Assembly: GCF_030817215.1 (NCBI RefSeq)
Contig: NZ_JAUSZA010000001.1
Span: 5,182,501 to 5,246,500 of the forward strand
Source: Paenibacillus sp. V4I3
GTDB taxonomy: Bacteria; Bacillota; Bacilli; Paenibacillales; NBRC-103111
DNA length: 64,000 nucleotides
Direction: 5' to 3'
Shown: positions 1 through 8,367 of the stretch, one piece after another
How positions within the stretch are numbered: position 1 is the first letter of the stretch
Layout of the letters: every line of letters begins with the position of its first letter
Made by a program: the position numbers and the translations under genes
The notes under the pieces: generated by a model
The model's input: the letters and a program-made list of their open reading frames with translations, nothing else
Database searches by the model: none
Told to the model about the DNA's origin: nothing

Positions 1-25
1 CATGTGCGTTCTCACGTGGGATCAT
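1..25 (-). CDS. Start of an unidentified gene, cut by the window edge
   Basis: On the minus strand a GGAGGAG ribosome binding site (31-37) precedes two ATG codons at 28 and 25, and the reading frame stays open to the edge. The start overlaps the end of the preceding aminotransferase gene by about 14 bases, as in a translationally coupled operon. Only eight codons are visible, so the product cannot be named. In Bacillus subtilis the neighbours of yodT and yokU are kamA and CoA-transferase genes; that identity here is a guess. Confidence 0.35.
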
Positions 26-1376
26 CATTTCTCCTCCAATACGAGTCGGGTAACTCAACCATAACTTCCCGAATGGATGCATCCAAAATCAGCACGAGCT
101 GGTCGATTTCTTCTTCTGTAATCACAAAAGGTGGAGCCACTATAATGACATCCCCTACCCCGTCCATCGCGCCTGCCGCAGGGTACACGAGAAGGCCTTT
201 TTGAAAGGCTTTTTCGACGATTCGAGAGGTGACACCTAGCCCTGATGGAAACGACTTCTTGTCGGTCCGATCGGAAACAAATTCCATGGCCAGAAGAAGT
301 CCTTGGCCCCTTACATCGCCGATGATCTCGATCCCGTCAGCCATTTGGCGCATCTGGCCCAGCAAATAACTGCCATTGATCTCTGCTGCCCTGACTAACT
401 GATGCTTTTCGATATAGGCGAGAACCGCCAGTGAAACTGCCGCTGATTGCGGATTTGCGCTGTAAGTGTGGCCGGACATGATGCTTTTGGATCCCTGCAA
501 AATGGGTTCCATCACGTGATCTTTAACCAACGTTGCTGCCATTGGTGTATATCCGGCGCTCATGCCTTTTCCTAGAGCCATCAGATCCGGTTCGACGCCA
601 TAATGCTCCATGCCGAACATAGCTCCTGTACGGGCAATTCCCGTCATGACCTCATCGGCGATAAAAAGAATCTCATTCCGTTCGCAGATCTCCTTGATCT
701 TCTTGTAATATCCTTCAGGTGGAACAATAGCACCACCTGCAGCACCAATGATCGGCTCTGCTATGAATGCGGCGATATGTTCGGCGCCGATCCGCTTTAT
801 GGCGGTTTCCAAATCGTCCGCACACGCTAACTTGCAATCCGGATAGGCCTTGTTCAAGGGACAGTGGTAGCAATAAGGGGGGACGACAACTGGAAAGTCC
901 TCTAATAACGGAATAAATCGTCTTCTTCTAAGTACATGGCCTGACATCGAAAGAGCGCCCATCGTTATACCGTGATAGCTCATCCTTCTTGAAATAACTT
1001 TATTTTTTCCTTGGCGACCCTTCTCCTGCCAGTGCTGGATGGCAATCTTCATCGCCGTCTCCGTTGCTTCGGATCCGCTGTTCACAAAGAAAGCCCAGTA
1101 ATCATTGCCTGGCGCCAAATCACTTAGCTTCTTCGCCAGCTTTTCGGCTGGTTCACTTGTAAACTGAGAACGGTAGACAAAAGAGACCTTGCCCGCTTGC
1201 TCCAGCATCGCATCGATGATTTCTTGAACCCCGTGCCCGATTCCGGCTGTCACAGCCCCCGACGATGCGTCTATATAGGCTTTGCCTTGATCATCGTACA
1301 AAAAGACGCCTTTTCCATATTGAATGGTGGGATAATGGTGATCCAAAACCGGCTTGATTAAATGCTCCCGCTTCAT
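12..1376 (-). CDS. yodT: Class III PLP-dependent aminotransferase, YodT-like
   Basis: This 454-residue protein is a full-length class III (omega) aminotransferase. The PLP-binding region has the NSGSEATETA segment near residue 99, Asp241 in an IADEVMTG motif and the Schiff-base lysine at about 270 (LGKGMSAGY). A CYHC...C...C cluster near residues 169-185 could bind a metal; that is inference. The ATG at 1376 follows a GGGGGAG site. It lies just downstream of yokU on the same strand and opposite ablB, matching the set of genes in the B. subtilis yokU-kamA-yodPQRST cluster, which supports a role in the beta-lysine/lysine degradation route. Transcription probably starts at the sigma-54-type promoter near 1800. 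The exact substrate cannot be told from sequence. Confidence 0.85.
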   Translation of the reverse strand: MKREHLIKPVLDHHYPTIQYGKGVFLYDDQGKAYIDASSGAVTAGIGHGVQEIIDAMLEQAGKVSFVYRSQFTSEPAEKLAKKLSDLAPGNDYWAFFVNSGSEATETAMKIAIQHWQEKGRQGKNKVISRRMSYHGITMGALSMSGHVLRRRRFIPLLEDFPVVVPPYCYHCPLNKAYPDCKLACADDLETAIKRIGAEHIAAFIAEPIIGAAGGAIVPPEGYYKKIKEICERNEILFIADEVMTGIARTGAMFGMEHYGVEPDLMALGKGMSAGYTPMAATLVKDHVMEPILQGSKSIMSGHTYSANPQSAAVSLAVLAYIEKHQLVRAAEINGSYLLGQMRQMADGIEIIGDVRGQGLLLAMEFVSDRTDKKSFPSGLGVTSRIVEKAFQKGLLVYPAAGAMDGVGDVIIVAPPFVITEEEIDQLVLILDASIREVMVELPDSYWRRNDDPT

Positions 1377-1409
1377 AAGGCTCCCCCCATTGTAACCATC
1401 GCTACGGTT

Positions 1410-1673
1410 TTATTTGAGAAACATATTCTTAACCCGCGGAGCCTTCAACAGATCTTCATAACGAAATGAGGTTCCAAGCGCGGACACATCATGCCAATAT
1501 AATGTCTCTTCAATTTGCTGCGCGGTGCTCTCCAAAACGTAAGTACGGCAGTTGGAACATTCGATAGCGGGGACTTCCAAAATCTGAACCGCCACTCTCC
1601 CATCCGGCATGACCCAGTAGCAATCTTTCACGCTTTCACGGATATCCTCCGTTTCACACCACATGCACTTCAT
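1410..1673 (-). CDS. yokU: YokU-like small zinc-finger protein
   Basis: An 87-residue protein with an N-terminal CxxC (MWCETE) and a second CxxC (ECSNC), the spacing seen in the YgiT/YokU-type zinc ribbon. I place the start at the ATG at 1673 because GAGGAGG lies just upstream; a longer frame to 1700 has no comparable site. In B. subtilis yokU heads the kamA-yodPQRST gene set, and here it precedes a yodT-like gene by 33 bases. Its biochemical role is unknown. It should be the first gene behind the minus-strand sigma-54 promoter. Confidence 0.78.
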   Translation of the reverse strand: MKCMWCETEDIRESVKDCYWVMPDGRVAVQILEVPAIECSNCRTYVLESTAQQIEETLYWHDVSALGTSFRYEDLLKAPRVKNMFLK

Positions 1674-1792
1674 ATGCTTCCTCCTCAATGTACCCCACAA
1701 AGTGAAGTAATGCTTCGAAGCTTAGTCCTATTACTTTGCGGGGGCCCCAGAATTTATTTGTTTAGAACATTCTTATCGCTACCTGATTACTA

Positions 1793-1809
1793 TGCAAAAT
1801 ACATACCAA
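1793..1809 (-). promoter_or_regulatory. Sigma-54 (-24/-12) promoter for yokU-yodT
   Basis: On the minus strand the bases read TTGG, ten bases, then GCA (TTGGTATGTATTTTGCA). The GG and GC pairs have the strict 10-base gap of sigma-54 promoters. The -24 element is weaker than consensus (TTGGTA rather than TTGGCA). It lies about 120 bases upstream of yokU. A 10-base perfect palindrome (GCTTCGAAGC, 1712-1721) sits downstream. No activator gene is visible in the window. Confidence 0.6.
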
Positions 1810-1959
1810 CTTTTCGAAGTAGGCATCTAACTTCTGCAGGGTAGGTTATCGCGGGAAAAGCCGCCAATTATTTGGCAGTAGCTATATTTTTGGCAGCAAA
1901 AAATTAGAATTCATACGGTATTGCGTGCTTGCAGCACAAACCATGATCTCGTTTTGCAG

Positions 1960-1976
1960 TTGGCACCATTTTTGCA
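1960..1976 (+). promoter_or_regulatory. Sigma-54 (-24/-12) promoter for ablB
   Basis: The bases TTGGCACCATTTTTGCA match the sigma-54 consensus (TTGGCAC, four or five bases, TTGCA) almost perfectly, with GG (1962-1963) and GC (1974-1975) separated by exactly ten bases. Transcription would begin near 1987, about 33 bases before the ablB start codon. The gene for sigma-54 itself is encoded 0.9 kb away. Confidence 0.8.
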
Positions 1977-2019
1977 AATAACTGAATAGAACCATTTTAG
2001 GGAGAAAGGGGAATGCAGG

Positions 2020-2877
2020 ATGCCTAATAATCAGCCAACGTATACGAATCAAGTTGAGAAAGGCGACGATTATACGGTAAGCTTTTGCCTCGATTTTTTT
2101 AACAAAAGGCTGCGGGTGGATGACTATCTGGGAAATGTGGATGCCGTCTGCAAGAGGATAGGTGAAATTGCCAAAGCCAATGCTTTGACCAAAGTGTTTA
2201 TTAAATCGAGAGAGGATGATTGGCAAACCTTTCTATCCAAAGGCTGCATGCTGGAGGGAATTTATAAAGGATATTTCAACGGTGGCGATGCTTACTGTAT
2301 GGCTCTTTATAATGATCTTGAGCGGCGGACTAGCGACTATTGGATGGAGGAAGATCAAATTCTAAAGCAAGTGCTAGCTCTTCCCCTCAAGCCGGATCGG
2401 CCCTTGGTTCCTGAATACTATACACTGCGTATAGCTCGGATGGAGGATGCTGAGCGGCTTTCTGTTTTATACGATCAAATATTTCAAACGTACCCGACAC
2501 CGATGAATGATCCTTTTTACGTCGAAAAAACCATGCGCGAGGGAACGATTTATTATCTCGTAGAATCGCCGGATCAACTGATTAGCGCCGCCTCCGCTGA
2601 GATCAATACGGTCTACGCCAATGCGGAAATGACGGATTGCGCCACACTCCCTGCTTATCGAAATCAAGGACTCATGAGACTTCTTATGCATGCCTTGGAA
2701 GATGAATTAATCGCACGAAACATCACTTGTGCTTACTCCTTATCCAGAGCCCTTTCTTTCGGTATGAATGCCGTTTTCTTCCAGATGGGATACCGTTATT
2801 ACGGCAGACTAACGAAAAATTGCGATATCTACGATAAATTTGAGGACATGAATTTGTGGGCCAAAATGCTGAAGTGA
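2020..2877 (+). CDS. ablB: Putative beta-lysine N-acetyltransferase
   Basis: A 285-residue GNAT protein with an N-terminal extension of about 130 residues before the acetyl-CoA-binding core. The core shows the motif A region ATLPAYRNQGLMRLL at about residues 208-222. Length and N-terminal layout match AblB/YodP, which acetylates beta-lysine made by lysine 2,3-aminomutase to give N-epsilon-acetyl-beta-lysine. The neighbouring yokU and yodT homologues support this over a generic acetyltransferase. The ATG at 2020 follows purine-rich AAAGGGGAATGCAGG. In B. subtilis these genes are expressed under sporulation control; here the upstream sequence instead shows a near-perfect sigma-54 promoter. Confidence 0.85.
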   Translation: MPNNQPTYTNQVEKGDDYTVSFCLDFFNKRLRVDDYLGNVDAVCKRIGEIAKANALTKVFIKSREDDWQTFLSKGCMLEGIYKGYFNGGDAYCMALYNDLERRTSDYWMEEDQILKQVLALPLKPDRPLVPEYYTLRIARMEDAERLSVLYDQIFQTYPTPMNDPFYVEKTMREGTIYYLVESPDQLISAASAEINTVYANAEMTDCATLPAYRNQGLMRLLMHALEDELIARNITCAYSLSRALSFGMNAVFFQMGYRYYGRLTKNCDIYDKFEDMNLWAKMLK

Positions 2878-2895
2878 TTTTGACCCCTTTAGAAA

Positions 2896-4221
2896 CTATA
2901 TGCGTTTTCTTCTCAGGGAAGAAGAAATGCCTAACTCCTCCCGATATTTGGTTACCGTACGGCGAGAAATTTGAATGCCTTCCTTCATCATTAACTCTGT
3001 CAGCTTCTGGTCGGAGTAAGGCTTGGCGTGGTTTTCCCCATGGATCCATTCCTTTATTCTCGCTTTTACGTGCTCCGAGGACGCTGAATCTCCAAGGTTC
3101 ATTTGCAAACCGGAGGGGAAAAAGTATTTCAACTCGAAGATGCCCCATGGGGTTTGGGCATATTTTCCAGACGTTGCACGGCTGACCGTCGATTCATGTA
3201 CGCCCAATTTATCGGCAATTCGCTTCAAAGTCATCGGTTTGAGATTGGAAGTTCCCTTCCAGAAAAAATCGGTCTGTTCCTCCACAATAGCTTGCGATAC
3301 GCGATATATGGTCTTTCGTCTTTGCTCCAAACACTTCAGGAAGAACATCGCTGAATTTAATTTACCAAAGAGGAACTTTGTTGCTTCGTTATTGTCGCTG
3401 CTATCCTTCACCATTCGTTCGTAATAACCATTAACGGAGAGGCGGGGCGACGCTGTTTGATGAATCAACACAACGAGCTGTTCACCTGCCTTCTCGATGA
3501 TGACCTCGGGAATGATATAATGAATAGCTTCTGTGTGAAAAGCTGCACCGGGTCTAGGATTCAGCCCTTTGATCACATCGATCGCAGCCTGAAGTTCTTG
3601 TGCTGTCACTTGCAGCATCGTCGACAATTTATGAATGCGATAATCCGCAACATCCTTTAGATGATTACGAATTAGTAAGGATACTAACGGAAAGTACTTC
3701 GACAAGGACTGGACCTGAAGAAGCAGACATTCTCTCAAATTTCTTGCTCCCACGCCGATGGGCTCAAAGCCCTGCAAGATCCTTAGGGCAAGCTCCGCTT
3801 GAGCAAGATCGACCTTACATACGTCGGATATTTCATTTAAGGAAGGTACAAGATATCCATTATCATCCAGATTTCCGATCATAAACGCGATCATTTTACG
3901 AATGGATGGCTGGATCTTTTTTACAAAGCCCAACTGCTCCTTTAAATGCCTTTCCAAGGATACCTCGTTTGATGCTGCGTGATGAATGGGGTCATAGATG
4001 TGTTCACGCCTGACTGATGCAGTATGGAATTTATGCGAGGCGTTATAAGCATCCCATTCGTTTCCGCTGAATTCCAATACCGGGTTATCATTCATCTCCT
4101 GCTGGACAACCTCCAGCAATTCCGGTGTCGAGAGTTGCAGTATCGTTATGGCTTTTCGCAATTGCGGAGTCATTCGCATTTTTACGGCTTGTTGTTGGAA
4201 CATTCCGTATCCTGGGCGCAT
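2896..4221 (-). CDS. sigL: RNA polymerase sigma-54 factor
   Basis: A sigma-54 family protein of about 441 residues. It has the glutamine-rich N-terminal activator-interacting region (MRMTPQLRKAITILQLS), the core-binding and DNA-binding domains, and the diagnostic RpoN box near the C terminus as SRRTVTKYREELG. I prefer the ATG at 4221 because AAAGGGG ends eight bases upstream; GTG 4230 and ATG 4227 are in frame but too close to it. Sigma-54 needs an ATP-dependent enhancer-binding activator, and none is encoded in the window. It converges with ablB, with only 18 bases between the stop codons. Confidence 0.95.
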   Translation of the reverse strand: MRPGYGMFQQQAVKMRMTPQLRKAITILQLSTPELLEVVQQEMNDNPVLEFSGNEWDAYNASHKFHTASVRREHIYDPIHHAASNEVSLERHLKEQLGFVKKIQPSIRKMIAFMIGNLDDNGYLVPSLNEISDVCKVDLAQAELALRILQGFEPIGVGARNLRECLLLQVQSLSKYFPLVSLLIRNHLKDVADYRIHKLSTMLQVTAQELQAAIDVIKGLNPRPGAAFHTEAIHYIIPEVIIEKAGEQLVVLIHQTASPRLSVNGYYERMVKDSSDNNEATKFLFGKLNSAMFFLKCLEQRRKTIYRVSQAIVEEQTDFFWKGTSNLKPMTLKRIADKLGVHESTVSRATSGKYAQTPWGIFELKYFFPSGLQMNLGDSASSEHVKARIKEWIHGENHAKPYSDQKLTELMMKEGIQISRRTVTKYREELGISSSLRRKRI

Positions 4222-4304
4222 GTACATCACCCCTTTATGTTTTTGCTTTGCTTATATATGTATTCAAGTACGAACCCTTTTTGTCCATTTCGACTAGAAA
4301 AGAA

Positions 4305-4337
4305 AGAAGACGCCGTTTGAAATATTGACGTCTTCTC
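4305..4337. repeat. Inverted repeat between the GH43 remnant and sigL
   Basis: AGAAGACG and CGTCTTCT form an eight-base stem around a loop of about 14 bases. It could end transcription of the decayed upstream glycosidase gene, but no clear U-tract follows on either strand. Confidence 0.35.
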
Positions 4338-4340
4338 CTA

Positions 4341-5177
4341 TTACACTACGATATAGTCCACAATGCGATCAAGTAGTTTGCGCTCGCATTGAGTATGGAT
4401 GCCGCATGTCGGAGCGGTTGAGCCGTAGACAGACTCGGTTACTACCGTATCCGATACAGCAACGTAAGCATTTGCCTCGTTATAATTGCTGCCGACCTCC
4501 CAGTGGCCCCACATGATATATTTCTTTGTTTTCTCATTGTACATTACATTAGGCCGCTCGATCTTAGCGTTTGTGAGGTTGGCCGGATCGGACGCAATCG
4601 TGAGCGCCTGATTGCGGAACTCCCATTGGATCAAATCCTTAGATGCATATACGGATACCGCCTTAAACAAAGCCGAATTGTGGCTCTTGTCTTCACCGAA
4701 CCAATAGTACGTGTCGCCCGATTTGATGACGCCGCCGCCATGGGCTTGCATCACATTGCCGTCCGTGTCTAACCAAGGGATGCCGTTGGCAATATTCCCC
4801 TACTCCGTCGGGTCAGGGATTGGATCATCCGAATCCGTTGGCGTGACCGTGGTCGTCTCGCTTGCAGCTTCAGACAGATTCGATTCATCAAAGGACATTT
4901 CCTCTGCTGCCTTATAGGACACTTTGTCGACGTGCCGGCCACATTTTTGCTGAGTTCGACTCTGGCTTCACTTGTCTTGTTTACTCTGAACATATAGTAA
5001 TTGCTTGCATCTGTGTATCGGACTACAATACCGAGATAAGCGCCTCCATCCGTCAGCTTCACCCTAAACAGTCGGTGCACTTGCGGATGCAGATGGTAAA
5101 GCGATGACTGGATACACCATCGAAAGGATCTGAATAGCCGTCAAGATCTTCGTTCGAAGGTTATAAAACTTCATCAT
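4341..5177 (-). pseudogene. Broken secreted glycoside hydrolase (GH43-like)
   Basis: The fragments read, in order, a signal peptide (MMKFYNLRTKILTAIQILSM...), a piece of a beta-sandwich domain (LGIVVRYTDASNYYMFRVN), and a GH43-type catalytic start (MQAHGGGVIKSGDTYYWFGE, then YASKDLIQWEF and NAKIERPNVMYN). They lie in different frames. The signal peptide runs into a stop just before 5080, there is a frameshift near 4930, and an in-frame TAG near 4800 separates DPIPDPTE from GNIANGIPWLD. The 3' half after AYVAVSD is lost or shifted. The original enzyme was probably an exported arabinan- or galactan-active glycosidase; the subfamily is uncertain. The gene cannot make a working protein. Confidence 0.75.
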
Positions 5178-5213
5178 ACTATGTACCCCCTTAACTATTC
5201 ACTCATTTAGAAT

Positions 5214-5247
5214 AAAAAAAGCTCGTAAGATCATCATCTTACGAGCT
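5214..5247 (-). terminator. Rho-independent terminator after ykfC
   Basis: A perfect 12-base stem (AGCTCGTAAGAT with its complement, 5220-5247) around a four-base loop, followed on the minus strand by seven T residues. It closes the dpp-ykf operon. Confidence 0.92.
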
Positions 5248-5261
5248 GTTTGAACACTGCG

Positions 5262-6185
5262 CTAGCTCCAGTAACGCCTTGACACGCAGTGCTCTTTGGC
5301 TAACTTATAGCTGCTTAAATCCACAATTTCAATTGATTTGATCGATTCAGGGGAATGGATCATCTGATTGTCTCCAGCGTAAATCCCCACATGGTGAATA
5401 GCTCCCTTGCCTTCTTCATAAGCGAAAAAGAGCAAATCCCCCGGTTCCAGTTGTTCCTTTGCAATGAGCGTTCCCTGCTTAGCTTGGTCAGAGGCGTCTC
5501 TTGGAATCGAAATCCCAAAATATCTGTGCATGCTATATGCAAAACCGGAGCAATCGTAGCCAAATGAGGACATTCCGCCCCATAAATAAGGCAGATCAAG
5601 AAATCTTCTCCCCTGCTCCACGATTCCACGTCCGATGTGGCCTTCACTAGGCTCGGGGATCAGAGAGCCATCGATCAGGCGAACCTCGTTCACTTTTAAA
5701 CAACCAGCACCCTCTGGCGTCTTCACCTTTACCCATTCTTCGGTTTCATCAAGGACAGGAAGAGAGGTCAGATAGCTCAACTCGATCGAGCGTTCGGACG
5801 GATTCCGATACAGCCACGCTTGAGCTGTTATCACTTCCGCTCTCTTCGAGCCCGCATAGGCTTCCGACTCTCTAACTAGCTGGCATCTTGGCACCCAGCC
5901 GGGGTAGCCTAAAGCTTCCTTGCGTGTTCCCTGCTGCGGAATGAGCACTTTGATCCAATCTTCCAGTTCTTCCATGACAAGAACGTAGGTACCATAAAGA
6001 ATTTGAGTCTGAATCCGGTTCCCTTCCCACAAGTCCAGCTTATCGTCCAAAGTCATGCTGCTCAGCCATACTCTGATTTCGGCTGGATGCTTCAATGCAG
6101 GCTCATCCATTAGCCGAGGAGATTCCGGCTTCGTCCAAACCGTTGCGACGGAAACACCGACTGTCATCCGTTTCTGCATACTCAT
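5262..6185 (-). CDS. ykfC: NlpC/P60 murein-peptide endopeptidase
   Basis: A protein of about 307 residues with two bacterial SH3-like segments (about 10-105 and 110-175) and a C-terminal NlpC/P60 cysteine peptidase domain. The catalytic Cys is in FGYDCSGFAYS and the His in HHVGIYAGDNQMIHS. No signal peptide is visible, which fits a cytoplasmic enzyme. YkfC family members cut gamma-D-Glu-L-diamino-acid bonds in murein peptides that have a free N-terminal L-Ala. The start at 6185 overlaps the ykfB stop (ATGA), implying translational coupling. It is the last gene of the operon, as in B. subtilis where ykfD then follows; no ykfD is present here. Confidence 0.9.
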   Translation of the reverse strand: MSMQKRMTVGVSVATVWTKPESPRLMDEPALKHPAEIRVWLSSMTLDDKLDLWEGNRIQTQILYGTYVLVMEELEDWIKVLIPQQGTRKEALGYPGWVPRCQLVRESEAYAGSKRAEVITAQAWLYRNPSERSIELSYLTSLPVLDETEEWVKVKTPEGAGCLKVNEVRLIDGSLIPEPSEGHIGRGIVEQGRRFLDLPYLWGGMSSFGYDCSGFAYSMHRYFGISIPRDASDQAKQGTLIAKEQLEPGDLLFFAYEEGKGAIHHVGIYAGDNQMIHSPESIKSIEIVDLSSYKLAKEHCVSRRYWS

Positions 6186-7285
6186 GACCACCCCACAACA
6201 CTTTCGCTGGGGACCACATCCCGAATGCCAAGGCCTGCTTCTTTTGGGAAGGTCATCATTCTGCCGTCATATTTCACACCGCCAACCACAATATCGTTAA
6301 GCATCATTAAAGGAGCATCGAAATCAAAACGGGTAATGTTCTTCTTGCTAGCTGCCAGATGAGCTGCTGCTGTTACAGCCACACGAGATTCGATCATGCT
6401 TCCCACCATGCACTCGACACCGAATTCTTCTGCGATATGGTTAATAATTTGCGCTTTGTAAATACCGCCGGATTTCATCAGTTTGATATTAATCAGATCG
6501 GCTGCGCGGTGTTTCAGCACTTCGAAGGCTTGTGCCGGAGAAAATACACTCTCATCTGCCATAATGGGGGTTTCCACACTATCTGTAACCATTTTCAGCC
6601 CTTCAATGTCGTTAGCTTTCACTGGCTGTTCTACCAATTCAATATCAAGCCCCAAATCCTCCATGCGGCGGATAGTCCGGATGGCGTCCTTTACCTGCCA
6701 CCCCTGATTCGCATCTATGCGTATTTTCACACTGCTGCCGACACAACTGCGGATTTCCTTAATTCTTTCGATATCCTCTTGGATAACATCTTTGCCAACC
6801 TTTATCTTCAGTACATTGAAGCCTTCCTGCACATAACGGATAGCGTCTTCTCCCATTTCCTTAGGTGAATTGACGCTTACCGTGTAATCTGTCTCTATCT
6901 GATCCTTATATCCACCTAGGAACTGGTACAATGGCAAACCGCAATACTGCGCGACCAGATCGTATATAGCCATATCTACTGCCGCTTTGGCACTGCTGCT
7001 GCCTATCATCGAATGATGAATCTCCTGCAGAATGCGCTCGTACGCCAGTACGTTTTTGCCAATAAGTAAGGGGGTGAACGTATTTACAATAGACGAATGG
7101 ATACTATCCAAGCTGTCGCCGGTGATTACGATCGTTGCCGGTGCCTCTCCCCATCCGATCCTGCCATCGTTAGCTTGAATCCGAACGATGATAGACTCCG
7201 TTTTATACACCGTACGCAGTGCTGTTTTAAATGGCTTAATGAGCGGAGTCGATTGCCGCATTACTTCAACACTTTGAATGTTCAT
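6182..7285 (-). CDS. ykfB: L-Ala-D/L-Glu epimerase (enolase superfamily)
   Basis: A 367-residue enolase-superfamily enzyme. The catalytic lysines lie in NVLKIKVGKD (near residue 160) and INIKLMKSGG (near 268), and metal ligands in RIDANQGW, ELVEQPV and IMADESVFS. It epimerises L-Ala-D-Glu released from peptidoglycan to L-Ala-L-Glu so that ordinary peptidases can cut it. Its place between ykfA and ykfC matches the B. subtilis order exactly. The ATG follows AGGAGG by six bases. Confidence 0.92.
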   Translation of the reverse strand: MNIQSVEVMRQSTPLIKPFKTALRTVYKTESIIVRIQANDGRIGWGEAPATIVITGDSLDSIHSSIVNTFTPLLIGKNVLAYERILQEIHHSMIGSSSAKAAVDMAIYDLVAQYCGLPLYQFLGGYKDQIETDYTVSVNSPKEMGEDAIRYVQEGFNVLKIKVGKDVIQEDIERIKEIRSCVGSSVKIRIDANQGWQVKDAIRTIRRMEDLGLDIELVEQPVKANDIEGLKMVTDSVETPIMADESVFSPAQAFEVLKHRAADLINIKLMKSGGIYKAQIINHIAEEFGVECMVGSMIESRVAVTAAAHLAASKKNITRFDFDAPLMMLNDIVVGGVKYDGRMMTFPKEAGLGIRDVVPSESVVGWS

Positions 7286-7362
7286 GTTTGCCTCCTGAAA
7301 GTTTTGTGCAGCTATGCAAGCGAAGCGGGCTTATGCCACAAAACGACTTCGGAAGCATAAGC

Positions 7363-8295
7363 TTATGCCTCTACACCGAGTTCCATACATGCCAGCAGCT
7401 TATCGTACGTACTCATTCTTGCTCCTATGCCCATCGGAACCGCAATGTTGGGAGAGCAGTGGCCGATCTTAAATCCAGCGAGTGTCGGCTTCCCTGCAGA
7501 AACGATGTGATCGTTAAATATTTGCTCTAAAGTAAGCGACACTTTCCGTTTGTTCGGCACGCAATTGTTAAAATCGCAGATCAGAATGCCGGCTGCTTCA
7601 GCGAATTTACCTGCTAGTCTTAACTGGTTTAACATCCGATCCAACCTATAGGGCTCTTCGTCAATATCTTCAATAAAAAGGAGTTTCCCCCTCGTGTGCA
7701 GCTCATAAGGAGTTGCAAGCGTACTAACAATCAAGGAAATGTTCCCTCCCACGAGGGCCCCGCACGCTTCTCCTTCAACTAAGGTTTGCAGAGGGGAAAT
7801 CTCCTCCGTATAGCGAAGAACGGAAGGGCGAAGAAGCGTCTCATAATTTTGAATCGTGAGCGGGTGCACATCCTCTTTTCCCAGATCGATCAACATCGGA
7901 CCATGAAAAGTAACCAAACCCGCTAAACGACCTATCGCCGCATGTAGAAAGGTAATATCGCTATAACCCCAGAAAATCTTCGGATTAGCGCGAATGAGTT
8001 CATAGTCCAGCAAATCTGCCATTCTCCCGGTACCGTAACCGCCACGCGCACAAATGATCGCTTTGATCGTCGGATCGGCGAACATTTCGTTCAATTCCGC
8101 TGCCCGCTGCTCATCCGTTCCTGCCAGATAGCCATGCTGCATAGAGAGGGTATTTCCCAGCCGCACATGGAGCCCCAGCTCCTCCAGATAGGACGAAGCC
8201 GCTTTCACTTGATCCTTGTCAGACCAACTAGCCGGCGCCGTTATGGCTACCGTATCGCCAGGGCTTAACCGCCTAGGCTTTATAAGCTCAACCAT
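7363..8295 (-). CDS. ykfA: LD-carboxypeptidase-like peptidase (S66)
   Basis: A 310-residue S66 family serine peptidase. It has the ARGGYGTGRM motif, the nucleophile serine in FWGYSDITFL, a glutamate in GEACGALVGGN and a histidine in KIGHCSPN, the Ser-Glu-His set of this family. The enzyme removes terminal D-amino acids from murein peptides in the cytoplasm. I chose the ATG at 8295, preceded by AAGGAG; an upstream frame to 8361 runs through a terminator hairpin and is unlikely. That hairpin separates it from dppE and may lower expression of ykfABC relative to the transporter. Confidence 0.9.
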   Translation of the reverse strand: MVELIKPRRLSPGDTVAITAPASWSDKDQVKAASSYLEELGLHVRLGNTLSMQHGYLAGTDEQRAAELNEMFADPTIKAIICARGGYGTGRMADLLDYELIRANPKIFWGYSDITFLHAAIGRLAGLVTFHGPMLIDLGKEDVHPLTIQNYETLLRPSVLRYTEEISPLQTLVEGEACGALVGGNISLIVSTLATPYELHTRGKLLFIEDIDEEPYRLDRMLNQLRLAGKFAEAAGILICDFNNCVPNKRKVSLTLEQIFNDHIVSAGKPTLAGFKIGHCSPNIAVPMGIGARMSTYDKLLACMELGVEA

Positions 8296-8320
8296 CAAGG
8301 CACTCCTTACCCGCATGAAA

Positions 8321-8354
8321 AAAAGGGAGAAGCACCTCTTACAGGTGCATCCCT
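8321..8354 (-). terminator. Intra-operon terminator between dppE and ykfA
   Basis: A stem of GCACCT/AGGTGC extended by AAGGGA/TCCCTT surrounds a five-base loop, and seven T residues follow on the minus strand. It lies within the 72-base gap between the dppE stop and the ykfA start, where a partial terminator would tune expression within the operon. Confidence 0.8.
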
Positions 8355-8367
8355 TGATCATCCGATT

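Noticed and set aside
1861..1910. TTGGCAG repeats that look like further -24 elements
   Set aside because: Neither copy has a GC at the required ten-base gap, so they are not sigma-54 promoters.
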